A stretch of 63,794 bases of DNA from a virus. Positions 54,872-62,571 of the stretch are shown here, piece after piece (within the stretch, counting starts at the first letter, position 1; each line of letters opens with the position of its first letter). Made by a program: the position numbers and the translations under genes. The stretch lies in the IMG/VR virus record IMGVR_UViG_3300004282_000002, positions 1 through 63,794 of that record; one strand, written 5' to 3'. The notes under the pieces are model-generated. The model saw only the letters and a program-made list of their open reading frames with translations. It was not told where the DNA came from and ran no database searches.

Positions 54872-56724
54872 ACGTTTAATTCTTTAAGTTTGTTATTTGC
54901 TTCAATTAAAATTTCATGTTTGTCTTTTACTAGATGAGCATATCCTGATATTTCTACTTCGTTGATAAGGCTTTCTAGATCATCCAATATAGGAGCTACT
55001 TCAGATCCTATTGTATGATATAAGCTTACGAGTATATCAGAATTGTCTTCTATGTTACTTTCTTTTTCGGTAGGAGTTTCTGCTGGTAAAGTACATTCTC
55101 TACATTTACTACCGTCTTTATAGAGATTTTTGTCAACACATTCCATACAGGATTTTATCTCTATGATATCATCCTTAGACTCTGGTTCTTTTTGTTTAGC
55201 AACTTTTCGTTGTTTACCAAAATCCATTGCGCTTAGATATTCAAATTCCTCAAGTAGATCGGCAAGGGTATATGTTGACCCAAGTCTTTCATAACCAATA
55301 CAGTCTCCCTCTTTAAAGTGAAGCTCTAAGTCTCCAAACGGTGGACTGAATGACCCACAGAAGAATGTCTCATTAGCAAAAGCTTTGTCGTTAGTGAAAA
55401 TAGCTGTCTGTTCCATGTAACCAGATGATGACTTATCAATCCTTCTAGTGTATGGCAACAATGCATTAGAATACAATATATCTGACATCCTTGAGAATAA
55501 AGCTCTGTCATAGAACTCTTCAGCATTTTTTATATGATATAGCTTAGCTTGTATATCTACTTGATCATAAGCATCGCTACTATACAATAATATCCCATAG
55601 TAGAAATACAGAAAATGTACCCCTATATGCTTTTCATATTTGTCCCTTATGTATCCCCATGTGTCTACAGTAACCTCACCATGAACAGGCACGTCATTTA
55701 ATAAAAACCATCCTTTGTCGTATCTGATACGATCTTTAGTGTTTACATTTATTAATGGTTTTATATCACAACAACATATATTATTCGTTAATCCTAGTGT
55801 TAATAATCTGTTTTTTGTATTGAGATTAACTGGTTTACTGTTGAATGGTATTTCATTTTCGGCAGAGCTATTCCAATAAGTATTTCTATTAACTTCAGTA
55901 TATTTTCTTAACACTGACTTCTCCCTGTCTATCTTCATAAATTCCTCTACACTATCACCCTGTAGCTTATACACTACATTATATTTAAAAGATGTGGCTT
56001 TATCTCCATTAGCTATCCACTCAAGAGGAGATGCTTCTGATGATATATACGTGCCAGATCCTTTTATTTGAACGTAATGTAACGGTCTCTCTTCAGTTAA
56101 TGTAGAATAGTTTTTTGACTCACCATGAAAAGCATACAACACATTAGGCTCTTTAATGAAATGTATCACCAATGCTGCACTACCCTCATATTCATTGAGT
56201 ATCTTAAATCCTTCTTTTTGTATTAGTTTTGACATTGTCACACTATCACTCTCATCGGTACTAACGGTGATGTTGTACTTAGTTGCCAACTCCTTATGGT
56301 TAGTTATTGTACCATTATGAGCTTGAACATATACCAACTTATCATCCTTTATAGTCCTTAGTAGTACTGGCTGTATGTTAATACTTGTCACGGCACCTAC
56401 CGATGCTTTCCTACAATGACCAATCACTATAGGCCATTTCCCAGGTTTTACTGTAGTGTGTAGCCTATGAGATTTTATTAGTGACTCATATTTAGCATCT
56501 GTACCTATTCCTGTTATCACTCCCCTATTGAAATACACACCACACGAATCGCCTCCACGACTATCATTCTGAGTACCTAGGAAGTTGAAGAGTAATGGTG
56601 AAAACTCACTAGAGGCATTACCTGTCCATGCAAATATGCCACAATTAAAACAAGATAATTTTTTCTTAAATAGAAAGTTATATATTAAACTTATTAGCAT
56701 TATTAATAGTAGCGCATTATACAT
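54868..56724 (-). CDS. Class II glutamine amidotransferase (Ntn hydrolase) with extra domains
   Basis: 618 residues. The GAT-II core shows Cys28 in CGIFAW, DSRGGDSCGV (54-63), GHCRKAS (102-108), AHNGTITNH (135-143) and TDESDS (156-161), so it can free ammonia from glutamine. Cys28 must become N-terminal for activity; a 27-residue hydrophobic extension (residues 2-18) precedes it and may be a cleaved propeptide or a membrane anchor. Residues 200-500 are of unknown fold. CMECVDK (C526, C529) and KCRECT (C541, C544) form a zinc site. It is flanked by the two amidoligase-type genes, suggesting ammonia or amide transfer in the same pathway. Confidence 0.85.
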   Translation of the reverse strand: MYNALLLIMLISLIYNFLFKKKLSCFNCGIFAWTGNASSEFSPLLFNFLGTQNDSRGGDSCGVYFNRGVITGIGTDAKYESLIKSHRLHTTVKPGKWPIVIGHCRKASVGAVTSINIQPVLLRTIKDDKLVYVQAHNGTITNHKELATKYNITVSTDESDSVTMSKLIQKEGFKILNEYEGSAALVIHFIKEPNVLYAFHGESKNYSTLTEERPLHYVQIKGSGTYISSEASPLEWIANGDKATSFKYNVVYKLQGDSVEEFMKIDREKSVLRKYTEVNRNTYWNSSAENEIPFNSKPVNLNTKNRLLTLGLTNNICCCDIKPLINVNTKDRIRYDKGWFLLNDVPVHGEVTVDTWGYIRDKYEKHIGVHFLYFYYGILLYSSDAYDQVDIQAKLYHIKNAEEFYDRALFSRMSDILYSNALLPYTRRIDKSSSGYMEQTAIFTNDKAFANETFFCGSFSPPFGDLELHFKEGDCIGYERLGSTYTLADLLEEFEYLSAMDFGKQRKVAKQKEPESKDDIIEIKSCMECVDKNLYKDGSKCRECTLPAETPTEKESNIEDNSDILVSLYHTIGSEVAPILDDLESLINEVEISGYAHLVKDKHEILIEANNKLKELNV

Positions 56725-57562
56725 GAATTGTTTTATTAGATGTAATTAATTGCTTATCCCATGTTATACCTAGTTGCTTATAGAAATGTGAATTGAAGGT
56801 AAACAAACCACCTTTGAACACAATCTCTGGCTTAGCAAGATATAGCAAGTTAAATAGATTCTCTTCGTCCTGTATGAATTCTATGGATTTCAATGTTTGA
56901 TCAAACACCCATGATAGATATTTCTCATCAACAAAGAAACCACCAAGACTTCTACACTCTAGACCATATGATGTATCTCTGTATTGCCCTAGGCCACCAT
57001 AGTTCTCAAACCTACGTTTATCAACATGTATAAGACATGATGGTATGACTACAAACACATCGAATGCTCTTGCAAGGATAGTGTTGATAGTCTCTCTTGA
57101 CCATATAACATCCTTCTCTATATCATAGCCAACGTGAATATGAAAGCCAGCAGTCCTAAAGTCTTCTGTAGATAGGTCATTAGCCCTATGAGATAGATCA
57201 TCCCACGCATTGAGATAGGGGCTACAGCCAAACAGCATAGCCTCAGGATGAGACAAGAATGCTGTGTTTATGTTAAGACAATCGGAATGATGAAGACCTA
57301 ACACAGGATATTTATCTTTTATATATTTTGTTATTCGGGATTTCAACTCTACCATCTTCGAGATAAAGTCTTCTTTTGTTGTCACTGGTGGCATGTTACC
57401 TTCAGCAAGGATATTATCCTTCTGTATGAAATAACCATCACCTAGAGCTTCAGGGCTCTCTTTTGTTCCATTTATAATTGGTATGGATGACACAATCATT
57501 CCTGTTGATTCATTCTTGATGAAATATTCAGGATCGCTTCCAAATGTTAAGTTGTTTATCAT
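56717..57562 (-). CDS. phiEco32-like COOH-NH2 ligase type 2
   Basis: 281 residues. Motifs: GSDPEYF (8-14), AEGN (53-56), GFHIHVG (139-145), YGGLGQYR (188-195) and GLECRSLGG (200-208). These match the phage COOH-NH2 ligase family related to glutamine synthetase and gamma-glutamylcysteine ligase. It would form an amide bond with ATP. It overlaps the amidotransferase by 8 bases and the unknown gene upstream by 4 bases, so it belongs to one co-translated cassette. Confidence 0.88.
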   Translation of the reverse strand: MINNLTFGSDPEYFIKNESTGMIVSSIPIINGTKESPEALGDGYFIQKDNILAEGNMPPVTTKEDFISKMVELKSRITKYIKDKYPVLGLHHSDCLNINTAFLSHPEAMLFGCSPYLNAWDDLSHRANDLSTEDFRTAGFHIHVGYDIEKDVIWSRETINTILARAFDVFVVIPSCLIHVDKRRFENYGGLGQYRDTSYGLECRSLGGFFVDEKYLSWVFDQTLKSIEFIQDEENLFNLLYLAKPEIVFKGGLFTFNSHFYKQLGITWDKQLITSNKTIHV

Positions 57563-58497
57563 ATATCGAATGTCGTTCTTTTGTTTACTCCAGTTGGTAA
57601 TATAAGATCTATCTTTACTTGTTTTAGATCTGTTGATAGTAACAGAGGAACATTTTTGTCCATAGCTGCACTAAGATAAGATATCTCTTTTATTAGTTTA
57701 AGGTATACACTTTTCATCTCAAGATAATCTTTGCATATGAGTCTCAGGTTATTTCTCATTGAGCCAGGAATCTCATCCACTCTTAACACACCTATTAACC
57801 TTGCTATTATCTCTTTAGCCTCCAATATTACCTCAACATCACTAAAGAATGATCCTGTTATCTTAACCTTAGGATTAAAATATATTGGATACTTATAAAA
57901 TACCGTGTTGAATAATGTATTAGATTCTAACTCTTTTAGTATAACACTAAATGGCCTGAAGAATAGTAATCCCTCTATCTCGCTTGTTCGCATTGGCAAT
58001 ACAGCCCTACTCTCAGTCTCTTGGAATGAAAATGCTATAGCAAGAATATCCATAGGATCATCAAGTAACTCTAACCTATAGAGATTAGTGGCTATGATAG
58101 CCATGTTGGTATAATGCTGATACCATAGATATCTCATGGTATTATAAGCTACATTGAAATATTTATTAGATGTCAGTTTATCCGATGATATTCTTATTAC
58201 TATAAGATCTTCAGGTGTATATTTACAGCTAGTGTAATTGATATCTTTTCGTTCTTCTTCTGTAGCTACTGAGTAGTTTATGTTATAAGCTTTTGTTATA
58301 AGCTCCATATAACTATCGAGATTATTTTCAATAAAGAAGAATTCGTTCATCTCAACAGTAGGTATGCCTACATACATCACATGGCTATAGCTAAACCTAT
58401 CCCTAAACAGATTGCCAAGACTCTCACAGCAATCGTATGAGATAAAGCCATGTTTTGCTGATTTACTTGGTTTTGAAAATATTATACTATTTTGCAT
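57559..58497 (-). CDS. Unknown protein of the amidoligase cassette
   Basis: 312 residues lying between the ligase and the ATP-grasp genes, overlapping both. Visible segments: SAKHGFISYDCCESLGNLFR, LPMRTSEIEGLLFFRPFSV and VKITGSFFSDVEVILEAKE. Helix-rich C-terminus. No known family recognised. The fixed position suggests it is a partner, scaffold or substrate-handling part of the pathway rather than an unrelated gene. Confidence 0.6.
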   Translation of the reverse strand: MQNSIIFSKPSKSAKHGFISYDCCESLGNLFRDRFSYSHVMYVGIPTVEMNEFFFIENNLDSYMELITKAYNINYSVATEEERKDINYTSCKYTPEDLIVIRISSDKLTSNKYFNVAYNTMRYLWYQHYTNMAIIATNLYRLELLDDPMDILAIAFSFQETESRAVLPMRTSEIEGLLFFRPFSVILKELESNTLFNTVFYKYPIYFNPKVKITGSFFSDVEVILEAKEIIARLIGVLRVDEIPGSMRNNLRLICKDYLEMKSVYLKLIKEISYLSAAMDKNVPLLLSTDLKQVKIDLILPTGVNKRTTFDI

Positions 58498-59290
58498 TAC
58501 TATATTTGTTTATTAATACTTTTCTTATCTCTTCTCTATACTTAGCTATTCCTTCTTCAGCTAATGCTGGAGCTGAATTAACTTCGCATACTATAAACTG
58601 TGATGGGTCTTTAGAAGACACTCTTATATCTACACAACCAATATCGAGCCCAACACTGCGTATGGAGGCACTCGCTGCATTACACAGATCTTTCCAATTT
58701 GTGGGTTTGTCGAATAATTCATGGTTTTCTCCCACCCAATTACAGTTATGGGAGTTGAAAAACCATCTATCTTCAGCGTCACTCTTCCTGAGCTTTCTCC
58801 AGGACAAAAATACTTGTGTCTGCGTAGCATGTAGTCTGTACTCTCTCCCATAATTATAAAATAACTCTATAAAGAAATACTGTGGCGTATGTGTCCTACA
58901 AAAATCCATAAGTTGTGTATCATTCTCAATGAGTACCATTCCCTTTCCTTGAAAGCCACAAATAGCTTTCCCAACTAACTGATATTCCTCACTCTTGTTG
59001 ATACCAAAATGTCTTTTTATAGCTTCTACGTTGAATACTCCATGATAATACCTTGCTTGTGGTATACGTGCTTCTTCAAAACACCTTTTCATCCTAAGCT
59101 TATCTCTAGAGTTTTCTATTGATGTTATCGTGTTACACTCTAGGACGCGTCCTCCACGAGGAAATACTACTGAGGTAGGTGTTCTACTACCTAGACGACA
59201 TACTGCCAGAAATGGCACGAGAATAGCCTTACGTAAAGGATTTGATGATGGATTCTTAGTCCTTATGCGAACAGTTCTTTGTTTATACAT
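58487..59290 (-). CDS. ATP-grasp ligase (RimK-like, phage type)
   Basis: 267 residues. ATP-grasp features: GKGMVL (115-120) loop, E142 in FFIELF, REYRLH (149-154), WRKLRK (165-169) basic patch, D221 in CVDIRV and E236-V-N238 in CEVNSAP, which bind ATP and Mg. Family members add amino acids through an acyl-phosphate, as RimK does to the C-terminus of ribosomal protein S6. It shares one base with the cyclotransferase stop (59290) and overlaps the unknown gene by 11 bases. Confidence 0.85.
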   Translation of the reverse strand: MYKQRTVRIRTKNPSSNPLRKAILVPFLAVCRLGSRTPTSVVFPRGGRVLECNTITSIENSRDKLRMKRCFEEARIPQARYYHGVFNVEAIKRHFGINKSEEYQLVGKAICGFQGKGMVLIENDTQLMDFCRTHTPQYFFIELFYNYGREYRLHATQTQVFLSWRKLRKSDAEDRWFFNSHNCNWVGENHELFDKPTNWKDLCNAASASIRSVGLDIGCVDIRVSSKDPSQFIVCEVNSAPALAEEGIAKYREEIRKVLINKYSNAK

Positions 59291-59679
59291 TATTTTACTT
59301 TATATTTACGCCAACTTATTACTCCATTCTCATCTTGTGGTACAAGCCTATCATCAGAATATCTCCGTCCACTAGCTAACACATATATCTCAGAAGCGCC
59401 AAAAGGTGTCTCTATTACTCTCTTATCATAGAATGAAGGATAACCTTCTAATCTCTCTATTGAACGATATACCTTATCTGATACCTCATATGTCTCAACA
59501 AGAATCTTATTTGTTACACTCTCATCTTCTATGAGACCGGGGAATCCTCCTAGTGATACCATGACAAGATTATCCTCTAGAATATGTTCACCTAGCTTTT
59601 GTGATTCACTATTGTTAAGATGCCAATGCCAATTACCAAAACCTTCTAATAGACTTCCATAAACTGTTACTTTCTTCAT
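59290..59679 (-). CDS. Gamma-glutamylcyclotransferase-like (AIG2/GGCT) protein
   Basis: 129 residues. VYGSL (6-10) binds the substrate carboxylate, GGFPGL (44-49) and ERLEGYP with the predicted catalytic Glu78 follow. The family releases 5-oxoproline from gamma-glutamyl amines or peptides, so it may trim or recycle products of the neighbouring ligases. It starts in an ATGA overlap with the preceding small protein. Confidence 0.85.
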   Translation of the reverse strand: MKKVTVYGSLLEGFGNWHWHLNNSESQKLGEHILEDNLVMVSLGGFPGLIEDESVTNKILVETYEVSDKVYRSIERLEGYPSFYDKRVIETPFGASEIYVLASGRRYSDDRLVPQDENGVISWRKYKVK

Positions 59680-60032
59680 ATTGTTTTTACATTTTTATTT
59701 AAAGTGCAATTAAAAAACATCTTTTCTATTGATTTTTGAGATTCAATAGAATACATATTTATATCCCTACTTATCACAAAATCATTATTTGTTTCGTTAC
59801 CACCTATGAAACAAGTTATTCTACGTGGTAGTCCAGATAATCTTAACTCTGGAGTATTGAGAGAACGTATTTTTACCTCCATATCACCCCTTATCTCAAT
59901 TCCTATATCATCAGTATTAATTAAATCATCTGGAGCCTTATTGCTAGAGAATATTAATCTACTCTTATCGAGTGTAAGCCTTAAACCTAACTGAGGATAT
60001 TGTTTATGTAATAATTTTATTGATTTGCTCAT
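59676..60032 (-). CDS. Beta-rich small protein with LNKNVKTI tail
   Basis: 118 residues from the ATG at 60032; a further upstream ATG at 60062 would overlap the primase gene more. The body (LGLRLTLDKSRLIFSS, IGIEIRGDMEVKIRSLNTP, LRLSGLPRRITCFIGG) looks beta-rich and has no recognised family. It ends TLNKNVKTI and its TGA overlaps the cyclotransferase ATG. It directly links the tail family to the amidoligase cassette. Confidence 0.6.
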   Translation of the reverse strand: MSKSIKLLHKQYPQLGLRLTLDKSRLIFSSNKAPDDLINTDDIGIEIRGDMEVKIRSLNTPELRLSGLPRRITCFIGGNETNNDFVISRDINMYSIESQKSIEKMFFNCTLNKNVKTI

Positions 60033-60984
60033 GTAATATTTTCTTAGATTGTTTTTGTCCACAATGCCACACTAGATCAGAGATATCCTTTGCTTGTGTG
60101 ATGAATATATATGGTAATCCCCATCGCTCTGATAATTTATTATTAGCAATCATCCCAGTTTCATCGGAGTCCATAAATAAAATAATATTCCTCCATCTAC
60201 TCTGATGCTTAAGCATGTATTGTTCTGGTACAAAGGTAGTTTCAGATGTTGGAGCAATAGCTGTGTAGCCTAACTCATAGAGAGTCATGACATCTTTTAA
60301 TGATGATGTGATGATAAGAAGATCTCCTTCTTTAGGCAACATACCCTCTCCCTGTACTATGAGACCACCATTGCTATACCACTTATGTACAGACAATGGT
60401 TGATAGATTTTCCTTCTAAAGATATCTTTTTCCCAATAGTATTCATAGCTATAAGCTAATGGATCAGCAAAATATATGTGATCATTAATAGTAAAGTGAG
60501 ATATTGGAACAACACCAAACCTATCAATAGTGCTCTTTGTTATACAATACCTACCATACCAATAGAAATCATCATTGACTGTCCACTCTCTACGTCTTAT
60601 TTTTATTATAGATGTTGCCTTCTCAGATATAATAGGATCTTCTACTTGAAGACTAGGCTCTATTACCTTATATACATGATTGATATCACCTAATCCAAGA
60701 TCAAAATCATCATTTATCTTATGTAAAGCATCACTGAAAGATAGATGGAAGAGCTCCATCACAAAGCTTATAGCCCTATAGCTACCTCTACCAAAATCCT
60801 TAAAAAGAAGATCGCCATTATAATGTATAATAAAAGAGCTAGGGTGAATATCGTCATCACGTAGCGGAGATTTGAATGGTTTACCCACCTCTTTAAACCC
60901 ATCGCAGTATCTCCTAAATATCTTGTAGCTACTAACCCTTTCAAGGATAGCCTCTTTAGTAAGTTCTCTGTGTATTCCATACAT
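60004..60984 (-). CDS. DNA primase with CHC2-like N-terminus and Toprim domain
   Basis: 326 residues. Residues 26-70 (SPLRDDDIHPSSFIIH, LLFKDFGRG) resemble the primase N-terminal zinc region without its cysteines. The Toprim domain has LIITSSLKDVMTLYELG, where the usual Glu of the first motif is Ser, IILFMDSDETG with D272 and D274, and KDISDLV. This variant is common in Bacteroidota phage primases. It would prime replication. It starts directly behind the TAA of the upstream small gene. Confidence 0.8.
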   Translation of the reverse strand: MYGIHRELTKEAILERVSSYKIFRRYCDGFKEVGKPFKSPLRDDDIHPSSFIIHYNGDLLFKDFGRGSYRAISFVMELFHLSFSDALHKINDDFDLGLGDINHVYKVIEPSLQVEDPIISEKATSIIKIRRREWTVNDDFYWYGRYCITKSTIDRFGVVPISHFTINDHIYFADPLAYSYEYYWEKDIFRRKIYQPLSVHKWYSNGGLIVQGEGMLPKEGDLLIITSSLKDVMTLYELGYTAIAPTSETTFVPEQYMLKHQSRWRNIILFMDSDETGMIANNKLSERWGLPYIFITQAKDISDLVWHCGQKQSKKILHEQINKIIT

Positions 60985-61278
60985 TTATATTGTTTTTACA
61001 TGTTTTGGTAATTTTTCTATTCTATTTTTGTTATTACGATAATAATCAAACCAATCATAATGAAGAGTATTCCAACTTATCCCAGGGAAGTCAGCCCATC
61101 CAAAGGCTCTAGATATATATACATCTGTATGACGATCATTAAGATATTCATCTACAGAGATATTAATATCTCCACGATAACGATTGCCAGCAAGGGAATT
61201 AAAAGCATGATAATACGCATCATAGGCTCCATTTTGCTTTAAGAATTTATTAAAAAGCCTTATGTCTTTTGCTCTCAT
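60985..61278 (-). CDS. Small protein with LPKHVKTI tail, paralogue of the next gene upstream
   Basis: 97 residues. The segments IRLFNKFLKQNGAYDAYYHA, DVYISRAFGWADFP and HYDWFDYYRN match the layout of the 61275-61595 protein. No known family. It ends KLPKHVKTI, with TAA directly before the primase ATG. It overlaps the upstream gene by 4 bases. Confidence 0.6.
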   Translation of the reverse strand: MRAKDIRLFNKFLKQNGAYDAYYHAFNSLAGNRYRGDINISVDEYLNDRHTDVYISRAFGWADFPGISWNTLHYDWFDYYRNNKNRIEKLPKHVKTI

Positions 61279-61595
61279 ATTGTCTTCACATTTTTAGATA
61301 ACTCTAAAGTACAATTCCATTTGCTAGGATGATCCTTTGTATCTCTATATAATTTATTTGATAGATCGAACCAGTCTATATGTGGATTGCCTATATCATC
61401 CCAAACAAAGGCACATGATATCCAATCAACAATAGGTATCTCTCTGTAATAGTCATATAACTCCGTAGGCCATTCACTATTTTCTCTATATTCAATACCA
61501 TATCCTGAACCAAATCCAATATAGAATAACTCAAAAGATTTATGTTTAATAAGAAAATTCTCAAACATATTTATTTGCTTATATATCTTTCTCAT
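61275..61595 (-). CDS. Small protein with LSKNVKTI tail
   Basis: 106 residues. NMFENFLIKHKSFELFYIGF, VDWISCAFVWDDIG and HIDWFDLSNKLYRD parallel the 60985-61278 protein, so the two arose by duplication. It ends ELSKNVKTI. Overlaps ATGA with both neighbours. Confidence 0.6.
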   Translation of the reverse strand: MRKIYKQINMFENFLIKHKSFELFYIGFGSGYGIEYRENSEWPTELYDYYREIPIVDWISCAFVWDDIGNPHIDWFDLSNKLYRDTKDHPSKWNCTLELSKNVKTI

Positions 61596-61792
61596 ATAGT
61601 CTTTGTATTTTTATTCAACATACCAGGAGTTCTAATAAATCTTTTTGTGAATAAAGAAACCCTAAGGCTCTTATCATTTACTATTCTATATTTAGGATAA
61701 TGCTGTGATCCACATTTCTCTATTACTTCATATATCTTACCAACAGTGATGTGCATACTAGCACCCAGATTATCTATACATCTGACTCTCAT
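61592..61792 (-). CDS. SH3-like small phage protein with LNKNTKTI tail
   Basis: 66 residues. CIDNLGASMHITVGKIYEVI and YRIVNDKSLRVSLFTKRF match a common small phage beta-barrel family with unknown function. It ends MLNKNTKTI. Related to the 62004-62204 protein in the body and identical in the last eight residues. Confidence 0.65.
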   Translation of the reverse strand: MRVRCIDNLGASMHITVGKIYEVIEKCGSQHYPKYRIVNDKSLRVSLFTKRFIRTPGMLNKNTKTI

Positions 61793-62007
61793 ATTGTTTT
61801 AATATTTTTAGGCAATTCATTTATAGCTTTGTAGATATACAAATATTTATCTCTATCAGATTTATGTGTATCAGGATTATTCCATAGACATGATGGTGCA
61901 AGTGAAGCTCTTAGATTCATGCAATCAGCAAATGCAATATGTTTAGATTTATTAAAACAACAACCAACACATGTTTTATGTTTTTGCTTCACTAATTTGT
62001 ATTTCAT
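61789..62007 (-). CDS. Cys-rich small phage protein with LPKNIKTI tail
   Basis: 72 residues. The cysteine pattern KTCVGCCFN, ADCMNL and APSCLW suggests a zinc site and matches a frequent, uncharacterised small phage protein type. It ends ELPKNIKTI and overlaps ATGA with the SH3-like gene below it. The body is unrelated to the other tail-bearing proteins. Confidence 0.65.
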   Translation of the reverse strand: MKYKLVKQKHKTCVGCCFNKSKHIAFADCMNLRASLAPSCLWNNPDTHKSDRDKYLYIYKAINELPKNIKTI

Positions 62008-62204
62008 ATAGTCTTAGTATTTTTATTCAACGTATTAGGAGCTATCTTAAATCTAGATGACCAGAAAGACTCTATACAACCATTATCGCTCTTAACTCTA
62101 TATAAGCAACCGAATGGATCTTCTTCTATTTTTAGTAACTCATATTTCTTACCATTAGTAAGACTTCTGAGTTCATCATTAACACATATCACATATTTCT
62201 TCAT
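62004..62204 (-). CDS. SH3-like small phage protein with LNKNTKTI tail
   Basis: 66 residues. ICVNDELRSLTNGKKYELLK, YRVKSDNGCIESFWSSRF is the same small beta-barrel family as the 61592-61792 protein. It ends TLNKNTKTI. Coupled by ATGA on both sides. Confidence 0.65.
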   Translation of the reverse strand: MKKYVICVNDELRSLTNGKKYELLKIEEDPFGCLYRVKSDNGCIESFWSSRFKIAPNTLNKNTKTI

Positions 62205-62428
62205 ATAGTCCTTATTTTTTTGTTGAGGTTGAATTTTATATGAAAATAATTAGATATAGAATCAAGCTGAAAAGAAAACATAATGTTTTTTTCACACATA
62301 ACAGATATATAACTGTTTTTTGCTCTTAATATCTTATAGGTATTTCCTTTTATGAAATATTCTCTAAGAACAGGAATACTTTTAGAATCCTTTTTATAAA
62401 TTAATATCTGACCTTCTCTATATTTCAT
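62201..62428 (-). CDS. Small beta-rich protein with LNKKIRTI tail
   Basis: 75 residues. YREGQILIYKKDSKSIPV and FIKGNTYKILRAKNSYISVM resemble the SH3-like family, more distantly. It ends NLNKKIRTI. First gene after the tRNA-like element; no promoter is visible before it, so it is probably transcribed by readthrough. Confidence 0.6.
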   Translation of the reverse strand: MKYREGQILIYKKDSKSIPVLREYFIKGNTYKILRAKNSYISVMCEKNIMFSFQLDSISNYFHIKFNLNKKIRTI

Positions 62429-62444
62429 AATATATATTTATTTG

Positions 62445-62522
62445 TGGAGTAGAAGGGAGTCGAACCCCCTTACTTAGTCTTACATTATTTCAGTAAGCAT
62501 TCAATTTCCAACAATCTACCCC
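62445..62522 (-). tRNA. tRNA-like gene with abnormal anticodon arm
   Basis: 78 bases. The acceptor stem is complete (GGGGTAG with CTACTCC, then discriminator A). The T arm is GGGGG-TTCGACT-CCCTT with two G-U pairs. The anticodon stem CTTAC/GTAAG closes a 9-base loop TGAAATAAT instead of 7, so the anticodon cannot be assigned (GAA or AAT are candidates). The D arm is weak and the CCA end is not encoded. It could be a degenerate or unusual tRNA. Confidence 0.6.
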
Positions 62523-62523
62523 A

Positions 62524-62551
62524 TAAAAAAGCCCCTAGGGTAAGGGGCTTT
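62524..62551 (-). terminator. Terminator/processing hairpin after the SSB-like gene
   Basis: 8-bp stem, 62528-62535 (AAAGCCCC) with 62544-62551 (GGGGCTTT), 8-base loop, followed on the minus strand by a run of T. It sits between the SSB-like stop and the tRNA-like gene. Confidence 0.8.
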
Positions 62552-62571
62552 CACATTCAAAATCAATCACA

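Noticed and set aside
60229-60236. CAAAGGTA, a possible minus-strand -7 box
   Set aside because: It lies inside the primase coding region and lacks a TTTG box at the 20-base distance.
60478-60693. Plus-strand frame opposite the primase
   Set aside because: No start context or neighbours on that strand and an antisense composition; the primase frame has clear motifs.
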